Source: Dreissena polymorpha
Taxonomy: Eukaryota; Mollusca; Bivalvia; Myida; Dreissenidae
Assembly: GCF_020536995.1 (NCBI RefSeq)
Contig: NC_068366.1
Coordinates: 30,782,890 to 30,846,889, forward strand
DNA: 64,000 nucleotides
Direction: 5' to 3'
Part shown: positions 24,301 through 34,695 of the stretch, one piece after another
How the letters are laid out: every line of letters starts with the position of its first letter
Position numbering within the stretch: the first letter of the stretch is position 1
Program-made: the position numbers and the translations under genes
The notes under the pieces: generated by a model
What the model saw: the letters and a program-made list of their open reading frames with translations, nothing else
Databases searched by the model: none
Told to the model about the DNA's origin: nothing

Positions 24301-25521
24301 GGTCAATTTTGGGTAGCGGGTATGAATCTTTGACTGTAATGTTATTTAAAAGTCTATAGTCAATACAAACACGAGTACCGCCTCCCGCTTTTTGACAAAA
24401 CACATTGAGAAAGACCAAGGGCTATTACTCTCCCGTTTAACTCCTGCTTCAAGTTGTTGCTGAATAATCTTTTCTTCCTCGCCTTCAAATGCCTTGGGTA
24501 CCCGCCGTGGGGGTACTTTAATTGGTCTATGATTTCCAACATTTATGGTATGTTTTACAACACTGGTACGCCCTAAATCACTAGGACAAATTGAAAATAT
24601 AGGTTTAAATTTAAATTCATCCAAAAGATTCATAATTAAAATCCTTTGATTATCAGAAAGTTCTGCGCTTGAACGTTTGTACAAATCTTGTAAAGGTTTG
24701 CACAACTTGGAAAGAACTTTATCTATGTCAGAACTGTCACTGCACGCTTGGTTTAATCCATGTGAAACATTTTCACTTTGAAGTCGAGAGCTTTCTTGTA
24801 AATCCTCTGCATAACCAAGAGTAGAACCTTCCTTAATGGTGACACTTTCTGGTGATGTATTTATTATCCTAATCGGTATTGGACCACCATTGTTCACTTT
24901 TTCGGCATTGAAGACAGTATTCCCAAAAAGTCCCTTACTAATGCCCTTATTTGTTAGTGAATTTTTCACAAATTGACCGAATTTTGTATCAAATACACCA
25001 CCATTTGATTTAATTCCGGGAATTAAACACTCTGATTCTGCTGGTAAACAAATATCTTTGTTACAGGTTACCCTGACTGCTCTAAGAGGTACATTTTCAA
25101 TAACAGTGTCATATTTCTTGCCATTTAATTTCAGGCCATGCTTGTTTAAGTTATAATTGAAATTATGCAAGAAATCTAGTCCCAGTAGTCCATCTTCTCT
25201 AATATTTGCCAAAAAAACGTCCCACTGAAACACGTCTTTACCTATATGAATTTCAACACTAGCAACACCATCTATACTTAAAAGTCCATTATCCGCAACT
25301 TCAAGCCTTATGGATGAATCCACGGGTTGTAATTCCGGCCTTAAATTATCAGCAATTTTATTGAAAAGTGCTGTAGAAATTATTGTTGCACAGGCACCTG
25401 TGTCAATCACAAAATGACAAGTAATATCACTGAGTAATGTTTTCAGCAAAACTGATGTTCCTAAATTAATCCCTCTGCATTTCACAACTTTATAAAGTTG
25501 TCGTTCGCTAGGTTGGACCAA
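21308..25521 (-). CDS. pol: pol region: protease, reverse transcriptase, RNase H, integrase
   Basis: The element's replication enzymes, in Gypsy order. The aspartic protease has FVIDTGACATI and a later LLGLDFL. The reverse transcriptase shows YPLPKIDQCLDSL, FSTCDLASGFWQI and LPMGLSNSPATFQ. RNase H shows ILDVDASDTG and RTDHSSLRW. A Cys-rich spacer (LPCKGCKIC) leads to the integrase, with an HHCC-type zinc domain, the core Asp in CTDIIGP and HSDQGSNYQ, and YHPSGNGMSERFNQ with the catalytic Glu. A hydrophobic run of about 19 residues (near 22995-23055) sits in the spacer between RNase H and integrase, which is unusual. The region carries about two breaks and is treated here as a fossil. Confidence 0.93.
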
Positions 25522-25547
25522 TACAGGGCCGTTTGTACCAGTCCTTC

Positions 25548-26654
25548 CTAGTTTAACTTCTTGCTTCCCAGGTTTCCGCCATTATATCGGTTGCAATCGC
25601 GTGAAATATGGCCATTTAAGCCACAGTTATAACACACAATATCTTGCGGGGTTCTAGCAAACTCCTTGCGAGGTTGTTGAGAAGTAGCCCTCCTATTGGG
25701 TTGTTGGTAGGACTGCCGGTTAACAGTCTTAGAAGTTTTCATCTGATTTGCAAGAATATCAATTTTCTTGCCAGTTGAAGACTTGATGTCTTTGCCGAAA
25801 GCCTGAAGTCTCTCCTCTGTAACATATTCAGCAGAAGCTGGCTTGCTCGATTGCTGCACCTCTCGTACTCGGGCGCTGCCTTTCACTTCATCTTTAAGAC
25901 TATTGTAGGTCTCAAGAATAGTCCTAGCCTCCTCAATGGTCTTTGGATCCTTCATGCCAATATTCAGGGCAGCCTGTTGATCCTGTAAACCCTTAATGAA
26001 ATAACGAATGTTGATTGTCTCCCTTATTATTCCATCCGCAGTGGGGTATCCTTTAATCACCAGTCTCCTAATATCAGAGACATATTCCGCTAACTTTTCC
26101 TTCGGTTGTAGCTTACGACTTTCCAACTCAGCCAGATAAGAGGAACTGTTACGATGTTCCTTATATCTCGTCTCGAGAGCCAACATCAATTTACTATATG
26201 ATGCTGTGGTTTCTGATGTCGTCTGGTTGAAGGCAAACTCAGCAGCCTCTCCTCTGAGACTACTTTGAAGACGGAATAAACATTCATCTTCATTCCAAGC
26301 GCAAGATTCTTGTAAAGCTCTAAAAGGCTTCACAAAACTTTCCCAGGAAGTCTTCCCATCAAATAAGACTTGTCTTGGCATGGGTATTTCATGCCCCTTC
26401 CTCCTTGGAGCTCCCCTGTTTTCCCAAACTTCTGCCCTAAACAATTCATTTGCCTTTGATAGAATTCTTATCTCATCATCTTTTTCTGCGCTTACTCTAT
26501 TAATTTCATCTTGATATTTATTTATCACAGAGTTTCTTTCGCGAATGGAATCTTGTAAGCTCCTTTCTCTGGTTTCTCCCGAGATCACCAGTTTCTTTTT
26601 TAAGTCAGCAATTTCTTGCCGAAGCATTTCTTCTTCACTATTATCATCGGACAT
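25548..26654 (-). CDS. gag: gag polyprotein with CCHC zinc knuckle
   Basis: 368 residues. The N-terminal third is a Glu/Lys-rich coiled coil (SEEEMLRQEIADLKKKL). The middle resembles the retrotransposon gag capsid domain (FDGKTSWESFVKPFRAL, then LKPKEKL-like KLQPKEKLAEYV). The C-terminus carries one nucleocapsid knuckle, CYNCGLNGHISRDC (C-x2-C-x4-H-x4-C), which binds the element RNA. It lies just upstream of the protease with about 26 bases between the frames as read, and it appears whole. Confidence 0.92.
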   Translation of the reverse strand: MSDDNSEEEMLRQEIADLKKKLVISGETRERSLQDSIRERNSVINKYQDEINRVSAEKDDEIRILSKANELFRAEVWENRGAPRRKGHEIPMPRQVLFDGKTSWESFVKPFRALQESCAWNEDECLFRLQSSLRGEAAEFAFNQTTSETTASYSKLMLALETRYKEHRNSSSYLAELESRKLQPKEKLAEYVSDIRRLVIKGYPTADGIIRETINIRYFIKGLQDQQAALNIGMKDPKTIEEARTILETYNSLKDEVKGSARVREVQQSSKPASAEYVTEERLQAFGKDIKSSTGKKIDILANQMKTSKTVNRQSYQQPNRRATSQQPRKEFARTPQDIVCYNCGLNGHISRDCNRYNGGNLGSKKLN

Positions 26655-26767
26655 GTTGATTATTTATTATTGATATCGTACTGATATTACACTATCACTA
26701 TGACACTATTTTACACCGAATGTAAGAGATAATCCAGTTATTTATGGCAAAGCAAACGCTATAATCC

Positions 26768-27025
26768 CTAGATCCACTTTACTGAATCGTACACTGCTTT
26801 CAAATGAGCCATCCGATCCTGGCTTCCAATAGGTGTAAAAAAATAATAATACACAAACTCATTAAAAACACCATCTGAATAACTTGGTATTGATTTGCAC
26901 CTTTTAACATAAATTTTATTTTGCGGCGGATGTCTTTTGTATATTTCAGCAAAAAATGTAACTTTTCTTTCTGGAGGAGGACACCTCTTGTAAATTTCAG
27001 AAAAAGTCACTTTGTTATTTTCCAT
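26768..27025 (-). CDS. Small pre-gag ORF with an internal peptide repeat
   Basis: 85 residues between the leader ORF and gag. It contains two copies of the pattern KVTF-x(1-2)-EIYKR-x-PP close together near its N-terminus, followed by a basic segment and a Tyr/Phe-rich tail. It matches no family I know. It begins about 17 bases after the preceding small ORF and ends about 110 bases before gag. It could be a real accessory product or leader RNA that happens to stay open; the repeated peptide slightly favours translation. Confidence 0.45.
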   Translation of the reverse strand: MENNKVTFSEIYKRCPPPERKVTFFAEIYKRHPPQNKIYVKRCKSIPSYSDGVFNEFVYYYFFTPIGSQDRMAHLKAVYDSVKWI

Positions 27026-27041
27026 TGATAATTATCAAAAT

Positions 27042-27332
27042 TTAATCAGATTTTGATTGTCCTTCACCACCTTTGGGTGCTACTTTCCTGAGAGCATCTT
27101 TAAGTTGACAAATTTCCCTTTTTAAGCCTGTAATTTTATCATTTTTCTGCATAATAATGGCACGTACAACATTTGTAAATTCATCCAATTCTTCCCTAAG
27201 ATGATCGCACAAGTTTCGAAATTCAAGGCCAATCTGATGTAACGAAGCTTCTCGTTCAGTAAGTTGCTCCACCAATTTTCTGAATTCTAACACAAACGCA
27301 CGTGTTAAAGTCCATATCCCACCGCTTGGCAC
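27042..27332 (-). CDS. Leader ORF overlapping the primer-binding site, coiled coil
   Basis: 96 residues whose first codons lie in the primer-binding site, 3 bases inside the LTR border. After a short start the whole product is a predicted coiled coil (heptad-like LVEQLTEREASLHQIG and NDKITGLKREICQLKDAL) and ends in a charged GGEGQSKSD tail. Coiled coils are also present in gag and in the extra ORF after pol. Function unknown. A start this close to the LTR would need translation very early on the genomic RNA, so the ORF may instead be read from a spliced or internally started message. Confidence 0.5.
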   Translation of the reverse strand: MPSGGIWTLTRAFVLEFRKLVEQLTEREASLHQIGLEFRNLCDHLREELDEFTNVVRAIIMQKNDKITGLKREICQLKDALRKVAPKGGEGQSKSD

Positions 27333-27335
27333 CAG
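27318..27335 (-). other. Primer-binding site of the Gypsy element
   Basis: On the minus strand the LTR end TTGCGACA is followed by C and then TGGTGCCAAGCGGTGGGA. TGG is the complement of the universal tRNA CCA end. The stretch would pair with a tRNA 3' end of the form TCCCACCGCTTGGCACCA, which is tRNA-Leu-like; the exact tRNA needs the genome's own set. Confidence 0.75.
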
Positions 27336-28066
27336 TGTCGCAAAATTAGAACTTCGATGGTAGCAATCAAAGTTAAACTTTGCGCAAATTATCTCAACTA
27401 AATTTTAATTAAGTCAAGAACCTGTGGTCTTATTTACGGATACTGCCACCAGTCCATTTGGACAAATTTCCATGTAACTTGTACACTAGCCGAGCTAGTA
27501 GAAATTAAATAAAGTCATTTGTTTCTACAACTACAGTTTATTTACATTATATACACGTATTATTTTAGCATTTTCCAACAAAAGTCAAACATTAGACATT
27601 TAAATCACATACGAAATATGTTAAGTTTAGATACATTCCAACAATTCCAGAAAAACATCCAAAAGCCTCCAAAAGCCTTCTCCCCCCCTTTATAATATAA
27701 CTTCAGGTTTATATACTTAAACCCCTACCCGAACTTTAAGGTTAACCTGAATCCTCGGTTAACCCGAATCCTCGGTTAACCTGATAAACAGGTCTGTACC
27801 AATTCTTAAACTTTAAGGGTACCTGAAATTGTACTTAATCATGGACCTGACCATTCAATACCGAAGTGTCAGATACCCATTGATAAACAATTATCCAGAA
27901 CTTTACATACATGTTTTATGTAGTAAAATATTGATACGAGTATTAATGAATAATACCTCAAAAAGTGAAGAAAATCATTATTGCTATAAAAACATTTTAG
28001 ATGCAAAATAGTAAAAGAATCACTAATAAAAAATCAAATGTATGATTTGTTTTAAAAACTGCAACA
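27336..28066 (-). repeat. 5' LTR (right copy)
   Basis: 731 bases, collinear with the left LTR and about 98.5% identical by eye. It has the same TG...CA ends and the triple GGTTAACCTGA-type array, with one copy changed to GGTTAACCCGA. It is followed by ATAT, which matches the base quartet before the left LTR. Confidence 0.95.
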
Positions 28067-28070
28067 ATAT

Positions 28071-29750
28071 CCACTCATCTACAGGAGCTAATCAAAGGAT
28101 TATGCTCGATGCTTTTTTAAGCAATATATACATGCCGAATTTCAATCGGTGCAAAACAGTAGTTCTACTATTGTTTGAAAATGTTTGTGACTGATTACCA
28201 GACACCGTATTTTACCTAGGTTATGACAATAAACAATGTATAAGAAATGCAATATTTTCAAATATTTTCATAATATGGTTAGTTATGGGATCGATGCATC
28301 GATCCATGAACTTATAACTCCCAAAATGTACATTTGCAATATAAAGTACCGAAGATACATTGTTTACCAGATAAAATGATTTTAATTCATATCTGGGTCA
28401 ATTAAATAGTGCATTTTTATGATGATATGGCTAGTAAGGTTGTTTGTTTAAAGGGGTAAGAAGGATAGCCATTGTTTCACATGTAATGATATATTAGTTC
28501 ATTCCGACATTAAAACGCATGCTCAGTGACATAAATCTTTCAAATTTCAGTGCAACAATGGTATATCTACAAGTTTTAAATTTATGTATTTAATCCAATG
28601 TTCCAATCCTCAACTGCTACAGACGTGCCTTATAGCAATTTTCAGATCGTCTAGTACACATTTATACTGTAGACATTTTTTTTATCTGAACAATGTGTTT
28701 TAAAACCGACAGAGACTGTTCGCCGAACATGTTTTATTGACCTCACGCTGATTGAATTGAAAACACCACTGCACTGTTTCACTAATTAAGCCACTTGAGA
28801 ATAAACGAGAAACGTCGAAAACTTAATCAAGCTTTCTCCATTTTCACAAGAGTCGAACACAATTCTACTAATGTATAAAGCATAAACAATATTACACCTA
28901 CATATAACTAATCAGGTAAAAAGCGTCTTTTTATTCGAAAATGATCTACTCATGTATGTTGCTAGACCCTCGATCACTTTTATCGGCCGTCATTGCTGAA
29001 ATATGACTTTTCGAGAATGTTCATGTACATGTATTCATGTACAGTAGCATATAATATAGACACCATCTGGAAACAAGTGATGAATTAAAGTCACTTATAA
29101 ACGGGTACATTAAAACCCGCATAGTGTTTTGATGTCTTTCTTTACTTTCATGTTTTCATCTGCTTACAGAGAACGAACGATAAAAGATGTAATGGTGTTC
29201 TTTATTGAATTTATCAGACCAATTTAAATTCATATATGAAGTAACATTTGGGAAACACAAGTAATATTTGGAAAACACAAAAAATGGCTTTTGAATAGGA
29301 AAACATAAAGGTTAGTCAATTTTTAGCGTCCCAATTATTTTGTTGAAACCTATTAACTAGGAGAGAAAATACATTAGAAAATGGAGTTTGTTTGCAGGTT
29401 AAAGCAGATGTCGTATATTAGTAAACTAGAGTAACATACTGGTAGTATTCAATCTGTGTATAAAGTAAGTAGCATAGTAACTTGCGTTATCATCATTAAG
29501 AAACACTTTTGTGGGGCGATTCAAATTATGAACAGCATAGCGTGAATAGTATCTGACCATTTTCGAACATCCGTCCGTTTCCGTTTCGAGTGAGCTGGAG
29601 CTTTTGCAAACTAAAGCAATACATGTAATATATTTTGTATTTAAAAAAGAGGAGCACCACTTTTCTTCAAAACATGTTTGTTTTTTCATATGATCTAAGG
29701 TACGTACTCATGTTTTGGACAACAACTTTTCACATTACGCCCATTCATTC
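28071..29750. other. Intergenic, no gene seen
   Basis: Non-repetitive AT-rich sequence between the LTR element and the first LRR pseudogene. Only short frames without features. Confidence 0.4.
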
Positions 29751-31119
29751 TTAAGTTGCGCAGCGTCCTTTGTCTACATAATCTCGTATAAAATCTTCAA
29801 TCATTTCGTTCGTTTGGTAGCATTTCGCTGAATTGAAGTAAATACGTGTGATGTTCCAACTATTAAGTTGCGCCATGCCACATGTGCATTCAATGTACGT
29901 GTCCGACAAATCAAGCTAGCCAAGTGACGCTATAGTTGTAACTGCCTCTGGTATTTGGCATAGACGAGTTCTGGATAAACTGAGGATAATGAGCTTGGTG
30001 TTGGCTTTAAATGCATTGTTTGTTATAAACCGTATCGGATTCGAATCCAGGGTTAAGGATTGCAGTTCACAAAATCCCTGTAAATCGGTATCATGTATAT
30101 TTTCGATTTTGTTGTCATCTAATTCCAATCTGGATAAACTCTTGAAATTATATAACCCGGTTGGAATACGCGTAAAAAGGTTGGAGCTCAAAATTATATA
30201 TGACGTTGTGTTGTCTGTACTGATGTCATCAGCGTCCATATATCTCATGTTGTTGTGTCTTGCGTCGATCACATATTGAACATGAAACGAATATGTGATC
30301 GTGGGAAAGAAGTCCATGCTATTGTCTCTAAATGAAAACACTCTGGGAGTACGAGGTCCATTATGGCACTGCTCAAATATGTTTGATCCAGTTTGGTTAA
30401 AATTGTAGTTACGAGAAAGTCCGATTCATTACAACTTTTTCAAGTCACAATACGCTGTTGAAATTTTTCGCAACAAGGAGTGGTCAATCGTCAGTGATCT
30501 CAGGTTATTCAAACCATAGAATGCAGAAGTGCTCAATTGTTCGAATGGTATATTTCTAATGTACAAATCCTCCAGCTCTCTAAGGAAATGAAGTTCTGTT
30601 CGCCAATTTTGCATAGAAGCCATATCAAAATAAAAATTAGTTAGCGTTTGTCCAAGTATTGCAATAACGTCTTCATTAAGGTTTTGAAGGGGGTTATCTA
30701 GTATTTGAAATGCTCTCAACTTGTACAGCACACCAACTCCTACCGGCAGTGTAGTGAAACAATCACAGGACAGGTTGAGACTCGTTATTCTTCCTTCCAT
30801 TCCGCGAAATGCATTATCAGCGATGTAGGTAGGAAATATTATTGTCAGCCAACAACAGAGAGATGCTAGAGCAGTTGAGCGACTGGAACATGGAAAATGC
30901 GTCATTCTCCACTCGTGTTATCTGATTGTCATTGACCTCGATTTGAAAGTAGTTACATGGTCCCTTTTTTAGATTTCCATTGAATGGCACCTGGCTGAGA
31001 CCGCGTGATGTGCAAGTGACTCTGTCATTTGTGTAATTGCACGGTCAAGTGTTTGTTTCCAACAGAAAACCCTCAATGTATCGTTTAGGTATGGCTGACA
31101 GTGTAATCAGCCCAACAGA
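29751..31119 (-). pseudogene. LRR secreted protein, decayed copy A
   Basis: Homologous from end to end to the open LRR gene at 43655-45007. It starts right after the same TTTTCAG acceptor (first exon base 31119). Visible parts are the N-terminal Cys cap (VTCTSRGLSQVP), the LRRs (LADNNIS, HFLRELEDLYIRNIPFEQL, RIPTGLYNFKSLSRLELDDN, LDSNPIRFITNNAFK) and the C-terminal Cys cap (IECTCGM...KCYQTNEMIEDF) to a stop at 29751. It is interrupted by a TGA near 31046, a 4-base CTAC duplication near 30829-30835 that shifts frame, adjacent TAA and TGA codons near 30425-30430 and a TAG near 29920. The remaining sequence is still well conserved, so inactivation is not ancient. Ancestral function: probably a secreted recognition protein. 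Confidence 0.85.
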
Positions 31120-31608
31120 CTGAAAAGGAAAAGCACTATGTTAACTGTGTAGGCGTTTATAAGAAAGTTTATAGCATAGAGCTGTCCTACCTAATTCATA
31201 GTAAAAACAATAATGACTTTGGAATTTAAGGCCACGTCTACATACATTTGCTCATGATCAGGTGGGATTCAAGTTTGGGTTCTCCGATTTACAGCGAACC
31301 AACTAAACATCGTTCATTAAAAACGGCCACAGGGATTCTCAATAAAGACCGCTTAACTTCCTTATTGAACAAGAACTTAAAATTAAGGGTGTCAGATCGA
31401 GGCACAAGCGGGGTATTGTTTCAAAATACATTGTGTGCTACGTTCTGACTATCACGATTGATGCAACGTTGCAATCAAAGTTTTGACCGTGAACATGATA
31501 TATTCGTACTTCAACATCGTAGTGATCGCAAACTGTTACAAGAAAAATAATACATTTAGTACGATATGTTGCGATCTCAAGAACTAATGAAGTCGATAGT
31601 AGATCGGA

Positions 31609-31692
<84 letters not shown>

Positions 31693-32670
31693 TATTCGGT
31701 TAAACATGCCTTATTCGTGAACACCATCAATAGATCAAATCGTTAAATATATCGTAATCACAATCGAATCGTTTCGTTACGGAGCGCATTGATATTGGAA
31801 ACTTGATAAACGTTGGATACCACATCATTTCGTATGCGAACTACCAATGACTTATTCGAAATATTCCAAAGTTATCTTATTTGAACGGGAGATCCGGCCG
31901 TGTCTGATCATAGCATTTACAATTGCCAAATTGTGAACAAATTGCAACCAAAATCGAACAGGCAAATCAAAACTTAAATACACCTATAAAATTGTATATG
32001 AGGCTTAAATCTCATAAAAAGACCACGGTCAGTTTGTTAAGCCATTTTTGGCGTTTGGTGAGAATTACACGACAGTTGGAACGTAGCACGACGGACCGTG
32101 AGTAGTTTTTTTCTGCACTAAATATCATTCATGATAGCGTCTTATGTTTAAAATTGTGTACAAACCGCAACTAAGCAAGAAGCACCGTATTCATTAGTTT
32201 AATGCTTTGTCCTTTTGTCGTTCAGTCCGCCACGATTGGCCTTTCTGTGAGATTGTAGGCTGCAATAGAATGCGCTGCGTTTTGATACTTGCATTTGCAA
32301 CAATTTCGCACGGTCTGATCTCCAGTTCAGATAAGATTACAAACGGCCCTTTTACAAGGGATACGGGATCTGACTGGGTTTAAGTGAGGTTTGTTGGGAC
32401 TTTCTACCAAAATGGCGTCATTTTTCGTGATTTCGCCCGCCAAAGAATAGCGTATATTTTCACCCGACAAGCCAGTTTATATTTATATTTCTTTTTAATG
32501 AATACGCCCTTCCGGCTGTTTTGTTTCAAGATCGTAGACATCGGAATGAAAAAAATATTAAAGGAAATCTTTTTAAAATGTGCTGTTGAATTACTTGACC
32601 ATCGAGATTTTGGATGTACGATTATTTTTTGTCTATGAAAATAAACTGTATGTGGGCAGGTTTACAGTAT
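31120..32670. other. 5' flank of LRR copy A, no other gene
   Basis: Apart from the (TA)n run, nothing was recognised. The exon carrying the start of copy A would lie here but was not identified. Confidence 0.35.
31612..31691. repeat. (TA)n microsatellite
   Basis: About 80 uninterrupted bases of alternating T and A. The repetitive Tyr/Ile open frame across it is an artefact of the repeat. Confidence 0.97.
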
Positions 32671-32673
32671 GTA

Positions 32674-32808
32674 AATATTACATGTCTGAGAGGGTGACAG
32701 TAAATTTGTCAACTTGAAGAAAAACTGTCAACCGAGGCGAAGGCGAGGTTGACAGTATTTTTCCTAAAGTTGACAAATTTACTGTCACCCTCTCAGGCAT
32801 GTAATATT
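32674..32808. repeat. Foldback element, centre GAGGCGAAGGCGAG
   Basis: The left arm (32674-32733) runs from AATATTACATG through GAGAGGGTGACAGTAAATT to CTGTCAACC. The right arm (32747-32808) is its near-perfect inverse. The 13-base centre reads GAGGCGAAGGCGA. Such a long hairpin would extrude or fold in RNA. Two GCGGGCGACAGTATTTTTTG copies about 200 bases further on (near 33018 and 33039) share the GACAGTATTTTT word with the right arm. Confidence 0.85.
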
Positions 32809-32929
32809 CATTTTATTATACCGAAAAAAAAAACTATTCAAACATGAACAATTTATATGAACCATGACCAATTTTTATCTTCAATAATTGTTTTTAATTT
32901 CAGCAATTATTAACGGATTTGGTCGTCTG

Positions 32930-33610
32930 TTTAGAACGGAAATGCAAAACTGAGTACTGCGCATGCGCGAATGGGACAGTATAATTTTTTACCATTCCGC
33001 ACGTGTTTGATTAGGTAGCGGGCGACAGTATTTTTTGAGCGGGCGACAGTATTTTTTGACAGTAATTTTTCCGCTGGGTCTGACTGTTTTCTATGTCAGT
33101 ATGGCCTATGGGAGTTGAGCATTGTGAATAAAAAAGTGAGGTACAATAATATTTCCCAGGGGCATATGCATCGGTCTGCGACCGTCTGATTGCCGGAGGG
33201 CCTCCGCACGATGCGCGACGGACGCCAGACGGCGCTTGTTATAATACACGTACAATGAATCCGATGTCGGGCGCTCTCCTGGCGATAACCGTGCGTTGAT
33301 CGTCCGATCTGTTTTCGATATCAACTCGATTCCTTCCCGGATAAATTTTTGTGTGATATTGAAAACTAGTCCGGACGCCGCCCAATGCCATTAAACGACC
33401 CGGCGTCCGCGCGATCATCGGCCTACGCCAGTCTGATGAGTGAAAAAATAGCTCGCCCGCTGATTGGACGGTGATCGGTTTTTTTTTGTGACTGAGGTAT
33501 TAAACTTTGTCACTCATCGGACGGCGGACGGCCCCGACGTGTCCAGTCTCCCCGATGCCTGGAGATCGGACACATCGGCAGGCGACCGGATTATTTGTGA
33601 CTGAGGCATA
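32930..33610. other. GC- and CpG-rich patch
   Basis: Within strongly AT-rich DNA this stretch is dense in CG dinucleotides (CGACGGACGCCAGACGGCGC, CGGACGGCGGACGGCCCCG). It also carries a repeated TGACTGAGG(T/C)AT phrase near 33491 and 33598 and a direct repeat of GCGGGCGACAGTATTTTTTG. It resembles a dispersed repeat more than a promoter island, since no gene starts beside it. No convincing coding frame. Confidence 0.5.
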
Positions 33611-34695
33611 ATCGATGGTTTACAAGATAAGAGCCTTGACTGAACCACTTGAGTGATATAAATGCAGCCCGACAGACTATCGACTTCATATTTTGTTATC
33701 GGATTATTGCATTAAAAACGTAACACAAAATGTAATTAAAACCAATTGTAAAATTGTATCATCTGTATATATACCCCTTAAACTTTTTATTTGTATTATG
33801 GAAAAGTAACGTTTTGCGGGCGTGTAAACATAGTTTTATGTCTAAAAGTAAAATCGTTGTGAATCAAATGCACCGCTTTGCGTAAGCGCACTATTGATAA
33901 GTGTTCGAGATTTGTTTGCTTGAATGTGTATCCCACTTGGGCCATTTATTGTCGATGCTGTTTGCGGTAAGCTCGGTATGGCTTTCACAATGCTTGGCAT
34001 TATGTTGTTGCGTCCGTGCGTCCGTATGAGCTTGTCTGGTCTGAAATATCTTCATTCATCGCGCAGTCTTAAAATAATTGGCACGAGGTTCGCCGTGTTT
34101 ATATGGTGTGTCGCGTGTTGGATACATGCCATTTTCTTCAAGATGAGCTTCTTTATTGGATGTAAGCTGTTTACTTTTTGCAGCAATCAAATTGACACTT
34201 GTTGTCACTCTGGTTTTTAGGCAGTTAGGGACACATAATAGAACAATGCCATGTACTCACGCTATCGGCGCACCTCAATTCCACGCGACCTAATGAAAGG
34301 CACCAAAGTACTTTAATAAAAGCCTTGCAACTTTTACGAAGTCCGGCCGCTGGAAGATAACGTAATTGCAACTGAATTTAAGCGATAACAATACTCCATG
34401 GAAAATATTAAAACAAATATTCTTTAACAGCTGAAACTGTAGTCATGTCACTCGTACATTTGGTATATAAATCGGTGTTATTCAAAAAACGTTCAATGTG
34501 TTTTGCTCATGATACAAAGTATCTTTTTCAAGCTTACATATAATGAAATACCTGGTAGTGACATTATAGAATATTTGCACTAATAATACCTGAATTTTAA
34601 ACATCAAACATAAGAAACTGGGTCAAATATGGTACTAGTTGATAAACTTTCATATCGAACAATATAACAGATAAATTAAGTGCATAAAACAACAA
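33611..34695. other. Intergenic, no gene seen
   Basis: Contains a 98-residue Cys/Phe-rich plus-strand frame (33924-34220) with hydrophobic runs. It lacks recognisable domains or homology with neighbours, so it is not called as a gene. Confidence 0.35.

Larger units (their letters stand above)
18471..28066 (-). mobile_element. 9.6-kb Gypsy-class LTR retrotransposon
   Basis: A minus-strand element bounded by two LTRs and a 4-base target duplication, ATAT (18467-18470 and 28067-28070). Order in its own direction: LTR, primer-binding site, two small ORFs, gag with a CCHC knuckle, pol (aspartic protease, reverse transcriptase, RNase H, integrase), an extra ORF, polypurine tract, LTR. RT before integrase places it in the Gypsy (Ty3) class. 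The element is longer than usual for the class because of the extra ORFs. The LTRs differ at roughly 11 of 730 positions by eye (about 1.5%), so the insertion is fairly young. The pol region is broken about twice and the rest looks whole. No solo-LTR or nested insertion was seen. Confidence 0.93.

Noticed and set aside
31438-31707. Open frame with long Tyr-Ile run
   Set aside because: It is the translation of the (TA)n microsatellite.
33924-34220. 98-residue plus-strand frame with hydrophobic runs
   Set aside because: No recognisable domain, no flanking gene signals and no paralogue in the window; likely chance.
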